From contig DASXFV010000088.1 in the NCBI GenBank assembly GCA_036489445.1, positions 1 through 39,817 on the forward strand: a stretch of DNA of 39,817 nucleotides. The letters run 5' to 3'. The notes under the pieces are model-generated. The model saw only the letters and a program-made list of their open reading frames with translations, ran no database searches and was not told the DNA's origin. The DNA comes from DAIDKA01 sp036489445. Lineage in GTDB: Bacteria; Pseudomonadota; Gammaproteobacteria; Steroidobacterales; Steroidobacteraceae. How positions within the stretch are numbered: position 1 is the first letter of the stretch; every line of letters starts with the position of its first letter. The translations under genes and the position numbers were made by a program. Below, piece after piece: positions 32,198-39,817 of this stretch.

Positions 32198-32213
32198 GCA
32201 CAGTGAACTGTGC
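32198..32213 (+). promoter_or_regulatory. Operator-like palindrome in the desaturase/acvB gap
   Basis: GCACAGTGAACTGTGC: 7-bp perfect arms around GA. It is the strongest dyad in the 281-base gap 32122-32402 between two divergent genes. It resembles in style the operators of TetR-type lipid regulators, but its binding protein is not known. I see no other clear element here apart from a weak -10-like TACATA at 32381-32386. Confidence 0.5.
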
Positions 32214-32402
32214 ACCCGGTTTGTGCTGCTTTCGATGCGGACGACCGGGGTGTTTAGCTGGAGCTGGATCGCCGCCAGGGGTCCCGTTGAAGGCTGCGTC
32301 CTCTGTGAAGGATAATGAGGGTGCGGTTCCGTGAATTCAATTGGGCTCCTGGGCGGACCACCGTCCCCTGTTACCCGTTTTACATAAGGCAGCCCACCCT
32401 CC

Positions 32403-33827
32403 ATGCGCGATCGACTTGGCGGCAAGATGCAGCGGGCCCATTTTCTCCTGCTCGGCTGGGTGGTATGCGCTTTGACAGTCTCCTGCTCTCGCACTTCGAC
32501 AGAGGTTCTCAGCCATGGGCGCTTCAAGTCCGTCAGCATCTATCAGCCTGCCGGTCCGGTGCGTGAAGTCGTCCTGTTACTGTCCGGAGATGGAGGTTGG
32601 CAGCTGGATACCGACAGGATGGCGAAAGTTCTGCAGTCTCACGGCGCCCTGGTGCTAGGCATTGACGAGCCGGCACTGCTGGCAAGCTTCACCCAGGAAG
32701 ACAGTGCATGCTTTTTTCCGGATGGAGATCTGGAGAACCTCAGTCATTACGTCCAGGCCTACTATCGCCTCCCCACCTACATCACTCCGGTATTGGCGGG
32801 CTACTCCGCCGGCGCCACCTTGGCCTATGCCACGGCAGCTCAGGCACCCCCTGGCCTGTTCGCCGGCATTCTAACCCTGGGTTTCACCCCGGACTACGAA
32901 ACGCCCAAGCCCTTCTGCAAGGGTGAGGGGGTGCATTTCCTGCGGCGCCCCGATGGCCGCGGCTTGAAACTGCTACCGGACCCCAAGTTGGCCCTGCGCT
33001 GGGTGGATGTGCATGGCAGCGCAGATACCGTCTGCCCGGCCGCCGATGCGGCCGCTTTCATTCATCAGATCCGCAACGCACAGATCTCCTTGATCCCGGG
33101 CGTTGAACACAATTTCGCTGACCCGCACCAATGGTCCGCCCCGCTGCGTGCAGCGCTGGACACGGTGGCAGCGCCCGGACGGCTGGCACGGCCCGCCGCG
33201 CCGCTGACCCTGAAGGACTTGCCCCTGGTGGAGGTGCCGGCCACCGGCACCGGGAACGACGATGTGTTCGCCGTGTTTCTGTCCGGCGATGGCGGCTGGG
33301 CGGGCGTCGACAAGGACGTGGCCCACGCGCTGGCCGGGCACGGCATACCGGTCGTGGGCTGGGATACGCTGCGGTACTTTTGGACTGCGCGCACGCCGCA
33401 AGGGTTGGCCCACGATCTGCAGCGGACCATGGTGTATTACGCCGCCAGCTGGAACCGGCACCGCGTGCTGCTGATCGGCTACTCGCAGGGCGCCGATGTG
33501 CTGCCCTTCGCCGTGAACCGGCTGCCGCAGGCCGCGCGCCGCATGATCCTGACGACGACGCTGCTGGGGCTGGGCCGCAATGCGGCTTTCGAGTTCCACC
33601 TGGCCGACTGGGTGGGACCGTCCGACGGTCTGCCGATCCTGCCGGAGTACCAGAGGATGTCCCATGCGACCACCCTGTGCGTGTTCGGTTCCGGAGACAA
33701 GGATTCACTGTGCGCCGACTTGCCGGCAGGCAGCCCCGGCGTCATTGAGCTCTCCGGCGGTCATCACTTTGATGGTGACTACGACGGACTGGCGCGCGTG
33801 GTCCTGAAATTTGCCGCTCGCGATTGA
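32403..33827 (+). CDS. AcvB/VirJ-family double hydrolase, exported
   Basis: A 474-residue protein with an N-terminal signal (hydrophobic about 13-27, possible lipoprotein Cys28 but with a weak lipobox). It has two related halves: LLLSGDGGWQLDTDRMA (about 58-74) with nucleophile Ser135 in GYSAGAT, and VFLSGDGGWAGVDKDVA (about 291-307) with Ser361 in GYSQGAD and a late GGHHFDGDYDGL. In Agrobacterium, AcvB hydrolyses aminoacyl-phosphatidylglycerol in the periplasm, usually with lpiA nearby; no lpiA is in this window. ATG 32427 is another possible start. Confidence 0.87.
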   Translation: MRDRLGGKMQRAHFLLLGWVVCALTVSCSRTSTEVLSHGRFKSVSIYQPAGPVREVVLLLSGDGGWQLDTDRMAKVLQSHGALVLGIDEPALLASFTQEDSACFFPDGDLENLSHYVQAYYRLPTYITPVLAGYSAGATLAYATAAQAPPGLFAGILTLGFTPDYETPKPFCKGEGVHFLRRPDGRGLKLLPDPKLALRWVDVHGSADTVCPAADAAAFIHQIRNAQISLIPGVEHNFADPHQWSAPLRAALDTVAAPGRLARPAAPLTLKDLPLVEVPATGTGNDDVFAVFLSGDGGWAGVDKDVAHALAGHGIPVVGWDTLRYFWTARTPQGLAHDLQRTMVYYAASWNRHRVLLIGYSQGADVLPFAVNRLPQAARRMILTTTLLGLGRNAAFEFHLADWVGPSDGLPILPEYQRMSHATTLCVFGSGDKDSLCADLPAGSPGVIELSGGHHFDGDYDGLARVVLKFAARD

Positions 33828-33849
33828 ATTTTACCGAGGAGAACTGTGC

Positions 33850-34164
33850 ATGATCACCGTGAATGTCCTGTATCGAAACACCGATTCGCTGAAGTTCAAC
33901 ATGGACTACTACCTGGGAACCCACATACCCCTGATCAGCAAGCTGCTGGGGTCGGCGCTGCGGGGCGCGATGGTGCAGCATGGCCGCAGCGGCGGGGCGC
34001 CGGGCTCCAAGGCCGAGTACCTGGTGATGACCCAATTGAAATTTGATTCGGTGGAGTCTTTCCAGGGGGCATTCATGCCTCATGCCGAGACCGTCATGGG
34101 GGATCTGCCGAACTTCTGCAACGAGCAGCCCACCATCCAGATCAGTGACGTGCGACTGGGCTGA
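33850..34164 (+). CDS. EthD domain protein
   Basis: A 104-residue dimeric alpha-beta-barrel protein. YYLGTHIPLI has the family's conserved His. Members include EthD and several small oxygenases or hydrolases of unknown substrate. GAGGAG lies about 9 bases before the ATG. It ends 6 bases before lhr, so it is probably cotranscribed with it. Function not inferable. Confidence 0.8.
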   Translation: MITVNVLYRNTDSLKFNMDYYLGTHIPLISKLLGSALRGAMVQHGRSGGAPGSKAEYLVMTQLKFDSVESFQGAFMPHAETVMGDLPNFCNEQPTIQISDVRLG

Positions 34165-34170
34165 AGACAC

Positions 34171-37100
34171 ATGAGTGCGCTGGATCACTTTCATCCGGCG
34201 GTCGCGGCCTGGTTCCGCGGCAAGTTCGCTGCGCCCACGCCGGCGCAGGAGCAGGCGTGGCCCGCCATCCAGGCGGGGCGTAATGTGCTGGTCGCTGCGC
34301 CCACCGGATCCGGCAAGACGCTAAGCGCCTTCCTCGCAGCGCTGGATGAACTGGTGCGCGAAGGCCAGGCGGGCGCCTTGCCTGCTGAAACCCGCGTGGT
34401 CTACGTGTCGCCGCTGAAGGCCCTGTCCAACGATATCGACAGCAATCTGGCCGCGCCCTTGGCCGGCATCCGTGAGGAGCTCGCGCGGCTGGGTCTGGGC
34501 GATGTCGACATTCGCACCGTGGTGCGCACGGGCGATACGCCCCAGGCCGAGCGTGCGCGGATGCGTCGCCAGGCTCCCCATATCGTCGTCACGACACCCG
34601 AGTCGCTGTACATCCTGCTGGGGTCGAAGTCCGGCCGGCAGATGCTGAGCACCACCCGGACGGTGATCGTGGATGAGATCCATGCCTTGGCCGGCAACAA
34701 GCGCGGCGCCCACCTCGCGATTTCACTCGAACGTCTGGCCGCGCTCTCGGGCAAGCTGACCCGTATCGGCCTGTCCGCGACCCAGACGCCCATCGCGGCG
34801 GTGGCGCGGTTCCTGACCGGCTCGGCCAGCGATGCCACCGGGCCGGAGCCGGACTGCGTGATCGTCGATGCCGGCCACGCGCGATTGCGCGACCTGCAGC
34901 TGGAGGTGCCGCGAGTGCCGCTGGAGGCGGTGATGTCCGGGGATGCCTGGACGCTGGTTTACGACCGGCTCGCGGCGTTGGCCGGCGAACATCGCACCAC
35001 CTTGGTGTTTGTGAACACCCGGCGCATGACTGAACGGCTGGCGCGGCAGCTGTCCATGCGGCTGGGTGCCGAGCAGGTGATGGCGCATCACGGCAGCATG
35101 GCGCGGGAGCGCCGGCACCTTGCCGAACAGCGTCTGCGCAATGGTGAACTGAAAGTGCTGGTGGCGACCGCCTCGCTGGAACTGGGTATCGACATCGGTG
35201 AGGTCGATCTGGTGTGCCAGATCGGCTCGCCGCGTTCCATCAATGCCTTCCTGCAACGCGTGGGCCGGTCAGGCCATGCCGTCGGCGGGGTGTCCAAGGG
35301 CCGGCTGTTTCCCCTGTCGCGCGATGAACTCGTGGAATGTACCGCCTTGCTGCTGGCGGTCCGTGCCGGCCAGCTCGATGTGCTGCGGATTCCGGGCGGC
35401 ACGCTGGATGTCCTGGCCCAGCAGATCGCCGCTGAGGTGGCCTGCCGCGAGTACGAGGAGTCGGAACTGTATGCACTGGTGCGGCGCGCCCTGCCATTCG
35501 CGCAGCTGACGCGGGCGGACTTTGCTGCGGTGGTGCGGATGTTGGGCGAGGGCTTCAGCACCCGTCGCGGGCGCCGCGGCGCGCTGCTGCATCATGACGC
35601 CGTCAACCACAAGCTGCGCGCCCGGCGCGGTACACGCTTGACCGCCCTGACCAGCGGCGGTGCTATTCCGGACACGGCGGATTACCAGGTCATGCTTGAA
35701 CCGGAGGCACTGGTCGTCGGTACCCTCAACGAGGATTTCGCCGTCGAAAGCATCGCGGGGGACATATTCCAATTGGGTAATGCCTCGTACCGCATCCTGC
35801 GCGTGGAACGCGGCACGGTGCGGGTGGAGGACGCCAAAGGCCAGCCACCGACGCTGCCGTTCTGGCTGGGCGAGGCGCCCGGACGCACCTGGGAACTGTC
35901 CTGCGCCGTCTCGCGGCTGCGTGGAGAGATTGCGGCGCGGCTGTCGGAGGGGCCAACGGGGCCCAGGACGTGGCTGATGCAGGCGGCCGGGATCGAGGCG
36001 GACGCGGCCGACCAATTGATTGAATACCTGAGCGCTGCATACGCGGCGCTGGGTTGTCTGCCGACGCATGATACGGTGGTCCTGGAGCGCTTCTTCGATG
36101 AGGCCGGCGGCATGCAGTTGCTGCTGCACGCGCCCTTTGGCAGCCGGATCAATCGCGCCTGGGGATTGGCACTGCGCAAACGCTTCTGCCGGCAGTTCAA
36201 TTTCGAGCTGCAGGCGGCGGCAACCGAAGATGCGCTGGTGCTGTCCCTGACCACCGCACACAGCTTCGAACTGGCGCAGGTTGCGCAATACCTGCATTCA
36301 AATAGTGCCCTGCAGCTGCTGACCCAGGCACTATGCGCAGCGCCGCTGTTCGCCACCCGGTGGCGCTGGGCGGCGTGCATCGCGTTGGCGCTGCCACGGT
36401 TCCGCAACGGTCGCAAGGTCCCGCCGCCCATCGTGCGCATGAATGCCGAGGATCTGCTGGCTGCGGTGTTTCCGGACCAGGTGGCATGTGCCGAGAATCT
36501 GCCCGGCGAGATCGAGATTCCCGATCACCCGCTGGTCAAGCAGACGATCGCTGACTGTCTGCACGAGGCCATGGATGCCCAGGGGTGGCTGGGGATTCTG
36601 CGACGCATCGAAAACGGTACGCTGCAGGTGGTGGCGCGTGATCTCACCGAGCCTTCCCCCCTTGCACTGGAGGTCCTCTCGGCCCGCCCCTATGCCTTCC
36701 TGGACGATGCGCCGCTGGAAGAGCGTCGCACCCAGGCGGTGATCAGCCGGCGATGGCTGGATCCGAACACTGCGGCGGACATTGGTCGCCTGGACCCGGC
36801 GGCCATTGCCAAGGTGCGTGAGGAAGCATGGCCGGATGCACGCAGTGCCGATGAGCTGCACGACGCATTGGCCTGTATGGGGTATCTGACTGCGCAGGAA
36901 GTGGACGACCATCCATCGTGGAGGCCGCTGCTGGACGGGCTGGTCGCAGAATCGCGGGCGGTGCAGTTGCGCGGCGCCGCCACGCAGCACGGTGTGACGC
37001 CGGCCCTCTGGCTGGCCAGCGAACGGCAGTGCGAATTCGCCGCCGCGTTTCCCGAGGCGGTCTTTGCACCGCGCGCGGCGCTGCACGCCCCGCTTGATTC

Positions 37101-38529
37101 ACCGGCTTGCTCCCGGGAGGACGCGCTGGGGGCAATTGTGCACAGCCGCCTCGAGGGCTTGGGCCCGGTGACGGTGACGACGCTGACGGCAACACTGCCC
37201 GGCGTCCGGTCGGACGAGGTCGAGGCCGCATTGCTGCGGCTGCAAACCCAGGGCGTGGTGATGCGGGGCCGTTTCACTGGCAGCACTGCGGAGGAGGAGT
37301 GGTGTGAACGGCGCCTGCTGGCGCGCATCCACCGTTACACGGTTCGCACCCTGCGCGAGCAGATCGAGCCGGTCAGCACGCGCGACTTCATGCGGTTCCT
37401 GTTTGATTGGCAGCGCGTCACGCCTGGCGCGCGCATGCAGGGACCGGATGCCATGCTTGCGGTGCTGGATCAGCTGGAGGGCACGGAGGTGGCCGCCGGC
37501 GCTTGGGAGAGCGATGTGCTTCCGGCACGGATCAATGGCTACGAGCCCGCCTGGCTGGATGAGCAATGTCTGGCCGGTCGCTACGTCTGGGCCCGCGTCA
37601 GCGCCGCGGCGCGCATCGCCGGTGATGGCTCACAGGACCCGCAGCGAGTCGCGTCCCCGGTACGGGCAACCCCCATTTCGCTGCTGGCCCGCCGCAACCT
37701 GAAAGTGTGGTCGGCTTTGGCCATGAATCCGACCAAGCCGCAGTGCAGCTCCGGCGCTGCCGCAGTGGCCGCGGTGCTCACCGGACACGGCGCGAGCTTC
37801 TTCGATGAACTCGTGGACGGCACGCGGCTGCTGCCCGTGCAGGTGGAGGAGGCGCTGGCCGAACTGGTGGCCCTGGGGCTGGCCAATTCCGACAGCTTCG
37901 CGGGCCTGCGCGCGCTGTTGCTGCCGGCGGATCGGCGTCGCAGCGCATCAGCCCGCGGCCGCCGACGGGTGGCGCTGTTCGGCATGGCGGATTCGGGGCG
38001 TTGGTCCTGGGTGCGCCGGGTGGCGCCGGCGGCGCGCGAGGTGGTCACGGAGCACGTGGTGCGCACGCTGCTGAAGCGCTGGGGCGTGGTCTTCTGGCAG
38101 CTGCTGCGCGCGGAGGCAGACTGGCTCCCCCCCTGGCGGGAACTGGTCGCCTGCCTGCGCCGGCTGGAAGCGCGCGGCGAGATCCGTGGCGGACGCTTCA
38201 TCGCCGGCCTGTCCGGCGAACAGTTCGCATTGCCCGAGGCGTTGGGCGCCCTGCGCGAGATCCGCCGCAAACCTGTAGGCGATCAGGATGTATCCTTGTC
38301 AGGCGTCGATCCACTCAACCTGACCGGTGTGCTGACTGCGGGCCCGCGTCTGCCGGCGTTAACTTCGAATCGGGTGCTGTATCGTGATGGGCTGCCGGTG
38401 GCGATGCTGATCGGCGGCGAGGTCCGGTTCCTGGTTGAGATGGACGAGGCCCGGCGCTGGCAGGCACAGAACACGCTGATTCGCCGCCAGACCGTAACCG
38501 TAGTAGAGCCTGACCTGCCGTCCGTCTGA
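34171..38529 (+). CDS. lhr: Large ATP-dependent helicase Lhr
   Basis: A 1452-residue superfamily 2 DNA/RNA helicase that moves 3'-5', implicated in DNA repair. The Lhr core is complete: Walker A APTGSGKT (43-50), VYVSPLKALSNDI, TTPES, motif II DEIH (168-171), GLSATQTP, ATASLELGIDIGEVD and the arginine finger motif QRVGRSGHAVGG. The rest (about 880-1450) is the long C-terminal domain of the bacterial Lhr-like proteins, near the usual 1500 residues. No nuclease or phosphoesterase partner gene (as in mycobacterial or pseudomonad Lhr operons) is seen. ATG is 6 bases after the EthD stop. Confidence 0.94.
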   Translation: MSALDHFHPAVAAWFRGKFAAPTPAQEQAWPAIQAGRNVLVAAPTGSGKTLSAFLAALDELVREGQAGALPAETRVVYVSPLKALSNDIDSNLAAPLAGIREELARLGLGDVDIRTVVRTGDTPQAERARMRRQAPHIVVTTPESLYILLGSKSGRQMLSTTRTVIVDEIHALAGNKRGAHLAISLERLAALSGKLTRIGLSATQTPIAAVARFLTGSASDATGPEPDCVIVDAGHARLRDLQLEVPRVPLEAVMSGDAWTLVYDRLAALAGEHRTTLVFVNTRRMTERLARQLSMRLGAEQVMAHHGSMARERRHLAEQRLRNGELKVLVATASLELGIDIGEVDLVCQIGSPRSINAFLQRVGRSGHAVGGVSKGRLFPLSRDELVECTALLLAVRAGQLDVLRIPGGTLDVLAQQIAAEVACREYEESELYALVRRALPFAQLTRADFAAVVRMLGEGFSTRRGRRGALLHHDAVNHKLRARRGTRLTALTSGGAIPDTADYQVMLEPEALVVGTLNEDFAVESIAGDIFQLGNASYRILRVERGTVRVEDAKGQPPTLPFWLGEAPGRTWELSCAVSRLRGEIAARLSEGPTGPRTWLMQAAGIEADAADQLIEYLSAAYAALGCLPTHDTVVLERFFDEAGGMQLLLHAPFGSRINRAWGLALRKRFCRQFNFELQAAATEDALVLSLTTAHSFELAQVAQYLHSNSALQLLTQALCAAPLFATRWRWAACIALALPRFRNGRKVPPPIVRMNAEDLLAAVFPDQVACAENLPGEIEIPDHPLVKQTIADCLHEAMDAQGWLGILRRIENGTLQVVARDLTEPSPLALEVLSARPYAFLDDAPLEERRTQAVISRRWLDPNTAADIGRLDPAAIAKVREEAWPDARSADELHDALACMGYLTAQEVDDHPSWRPLLDGLVAESRAVQLRGAATQHGVTPALWLASERQCEFAAAFPEAVFAPRAALHAPLDSPACSREDALGAIVHSRLEGLGPVTVTTLTATLPGVRSDEVEAALLRLQTQGVVMRGRFTGSTAEEEWCERRLLARIHRYTVRTLREQIEPVSTRDFMRFLFDWQRVTPGARMQGPDAMLAVLDQLEGTEVAAGAWESDVLPARINGYEPAWLDEQCLAGRYVWARVSAAARIAGDGSQDPQRVASPVRATPISLLARRNLKVWSALAMNPTKPQCSSGAAAVAAVLTGHGASFFDELVDGTRLLPVQVEEALAELVALGLANSDSFAGLRALLLPADRRRSASARGRRRVALFGMADSGRWSWVRRVAPAAREVVTEHVVRTLLKRWGVVFWQLLRAEADWLPPWRELVACLRRLEARGEIRGGRFIAGLSGEQFALPEALGALREIRRKPVGDQDVSLSGVDPLNLTGVLTAGPRLPALTSNRVLYRDGLPVAMLIGGEVRFLVEMDEARRWQAQNTLIRRQTVTVVEPDLPSV

Positions 38530-38540
38530 TCAGGGGTGCG

Positions 38541-38574
38541 CGGTGCAGTGATACGCCGGTGCAGTGATACGCCG
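38541..38574 (+). repeat. Two tandem 16-bp repeats downstream of lhr
   Basis: CGGTGCAGTGATACGC occurs twice in direct succession (38541-38556 and 38557-38572), and the first two bases of a third copy follow. It lies between lhr and the putative promoter of the opgG-type gene. It could be a pair of binding sites or a slippage product. Confidence 0.7.
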
Positions 38575-38585
38575 TGGTCGTAACA

Positions 38586-38591
38586 TATACT
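38586..38591 (+). promoter_or_regulatory. -10 box before the opgG-type gene
   Basis: TATACT, 61 bases before the GTG start. The expected transcription start (about 38598) falls inside the hairpin at 38593-38625. Confidence 0.45.
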
Positions 38592-38592
38592 G

Positions 38593-38625
38593 ACTGCCGG
38601 GCGCGGTTGTGCCGCACCCGGCAGT
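38593..38625 (+). repeat. Strong hairpin between lhr and the opgG-type gene
   Basis: The outer stem ACTGCCGGG/CCCGGCAGT is 9 bp, followed by one C/A mismatch, an inner stem GCGG/CCGC and the loop TTGTG. CTTTTC follows after a few bases, so it may be a weak lhr terminator. It could instead be a leader structure or operator of the downstream gene. Confidence 0.6.
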
Positions 38626-38652
38626 TCCGCCTTTTCATGGGGACAGATTCGA

Positions 38653-39817
38653 GTGCAGGTGCGTCATTGGTTGGTCGGCGGGGTTGTGGTGTTGGCACTC
38701 GTGGGCGCCTACGTTCTGGGCGATCACGCGCGCGTCCCCCCTGCTGCGGGTAGCGCTCCGCCCTCGCAGGACCGGCTGCAAGCCATGATCGACCGAACCC
38801 TCGCCGCGGCCGAAGGCAGTTCGACCGCCACCAGTGCGCCGCCGGAACAGAGTCAGGCTGCAGCGCAGACGCCGGCCGCGGGTGCTGCGCAGACGGGGTT
38901 CGGCTTCGCCAATGTTGAAGAACTCGCCAAGCAGCGCTCGCAGAAACCATATGAACCCCGCTCGGCCAAGCTGCCGCCGGCCATAGCGCACCTCACCTAC
39001 GATCAGTACCAGTCCATCCGTTTCCGGCGTGCCGATGCGCTATGGCGCAATCAATCGCTGTACGAGGTGCAGTTCTTCCATCGCGGCTTCAATTTTGATC
39101 GGCGCGTGGCGATTTCCGAAGTGGTGGACGGCGCCGTGCACCCGATTCCCTACAATCCGAGCTGGTTCGACTTCGGCAAGGTGGTCCGTCAGCCGGGCAA
39201 GCTGCCGCGGGACCTGGGTTACGCCGGATTCCGCGTCCACTATCCCCTGCATACACCGACCTACAAGGATGAGGTGATCGTGTTCCTCGGCGCCTCCTTC
39301 TTCCGGGTCCTGGGACGCAACCAGGTCTACGGGCTGACGGCGCGCGGGCTGGCCATCAACACGGCGTCCAAGAGCGGTGAGGAGTTTCCCTGGTTCACTG
39401 ATTTCTGGCTGGTCCGCCCCACGGACCCGGAGGCGCGCACGCTGACGCTGTATGCACTGCTGGATAGCGAGAGCATCACCGGCGCCTACCAGTTCAAGGT
39501 AACGCCGGGCCGCATCACACAGGTGGAGGTCACCAGTACGCTCTACCCGCGCCGGAGCATTCAGAAGCTGGGCATTGCTCCCCTCACATCCATGTTCCTG
39601 TTTGGCGTGGATCCGTCGGGACACCGTTTCGATGACTATCGCCCACAGGTACACGACAGCGACGGGTTTATGGCGCAGACGGGGACGGGCGAGTGGCTGT
39701 GGCGGCCCCTGAGCAATCCGCATGAGCTGCGGATCAATCGGTTCATGGACCAGCAGCCGCGTGGTTTTGGCTTGATCCAGCGCGATCGGGACTTCAGTCA
39801 CTATCAGGATCCGGTGG
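38653..39817 (+). CDS. opgG: Periplasmic glucan biosynthesis protein OpgG/OpgD, 3' end missing
   Basis: 388 residues are seen, open to the window end. An N-terminal hydrophobic segment (about 7-22) and a low-complexity Ala/Ser/Thr/Gln linker (about 30-88) precede the MdoG domain. Motifs match E. coli OpgG in order: LTYDQYQSIRF, EVQFFHRGFNFD, GASFFRVLG, YGLTARGLAI, GEEFPWF, TGAYQF, LTSMFLFG, the GEWLWRPLSNP segment and GFGLIQRDRDF. It takes part in making or branching osmoregulated periplasmic glucans. It starts with GTG after TGGGGA. OpgG and OpgD cannot be told apart here. Confidence 0.9.
   Translation, partial: MQVRHWLVGGVVVLALVGAYVLGDHARVPPAAGSAPPSQDRLQAMIDRTLAAAEGSSTATSAPPEQSQAAAQTPAAGAAQTGFGFANVEELAKQRSQKPYEPRSAKLPPAIAHLTYDQYQSIRFRRADALWRNQSLYEVQFFHRGFNFDRRVAISEVVDGAVHPIPYNPSWFDFGKVVRQPGKLPRDLGYAGFRVHYPLHTPTYKDEVIVFLGASFFRVLGRNQVYGLTARGLAINTASKSGEEFPWFTDFWLVRPTDPEARTLTLYALLDSESITGAYQFKVTPGRITQVEVTSTLYPRRSIQKLGIAPLTSMFLFGVDPSGHRFDDYRPQVHDSDGFMAQTGTGEWLWRPLSNPHELRINRFMDQQPRGFGLIQRDRDFSHYQDPV

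Noticed and set aside
38653..38770. A separate small exported protein before the glucan gene
   Set aside because: The frame runs without a stop into the OpgG domain, so the hydrophobic start is its own N-terminus.
1..39817. CRISPR arrays, tRNAs, insertion sequences, prophage genes
   Set aside because: None seen: no regularly spaced repeats, no tRNA-like cloverleaf noticed by eye, and no transposase or integrase product among the frames.

Overview
The window reads as a stretch of chromosome from a high-GC gammaproteobacterium. The best taxonomic clue is the first 5 kb. It has the gammaproteobacterial order 6S RNA, zapA and a small coiled-coil gene on the minus strand, divergent from ygfB, pepP, ubiH and ubiI (visC). 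Codon use is uniformly GC-rich. I see no insertion sequence, prophage, tRNA, rRNA or CRISPR array. The lineage could be Nevskiales, Steroidobacterales or a relative, but gene order alone does not settle it.

Region 1 (1-7.2 kb) is housekeeping: 6S RNA (cut by the window edge), cell division (zapA), proline aminopeptidase, two ubiquinone hydroxylases, pterin dehydratase with ispG on the opposite strand, and diacylglycerol kinase. Region 2 (7.2-12.4 kb) holds a large periplasmic serine protease built like the fungal Nma111/Ynm3 tandem HtrA protein, then a Sua5-type threonylcarbamoyl-AMP synthase and an ornithine-decarboxylase-like enzyme. Region 3 (12.4-19 kb) is a tightly packed HIT protein, ABC ATPase, FtsX-type permease and AttH/CrtC-like lipoprotein, followed by a convergent rhomboid protease and a divergent Nudix hydrolase.

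Region 4 (19-25.4 kb) is the most accessory-looking part. It has a MarR regulator, a cyclopropane-fatty-acid-synthase-type methyltransferase, a geranylgeranyl-reductase-type flavoprotein, a DUF3014 membrane protein, a glutathione transferase, an SDR, a small HTH protein, a YoaB-like Rid protein and a CWC zinc-ribbon-like protein. Region 5 (25.4-28.6 kb) has a stilbene-cleaving type carotenoid oxygenase, a bPH-SHOCT protein and a LigW/gamma-resorcylate-decarboxylase-like amidohydrolase; together these suggest metabolism of lignin-type aromatics.

Region 6 (28.7-34.2 kb) has folD, def, a YeeN-type YebC protein, a membrane fatty-acid desaturase with a C-terminal coiled coil, an AcvB/VirJ-type double hydrolase and an EthD-domain protein. 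Region 7 (34.2 kb to the end) has the giant helicase Lhr and the start of a periplasmic glucan protein (OpgG/OpgD), cut off by the window end.

A recurring theme is promoter layout. Several genes (the zapA operon, ygfB, ispG, tsaC, the HIT gene and def) have a good -10 hexamer only 6-8 bases before a start codon and no Shine-Dalgarno sequence, which predicts leaderless mRNAs. No gene-free stretch exceeds 300 bases; the longest is the 281-base divergent gap at 32122-32402, which carries a clear dyad.
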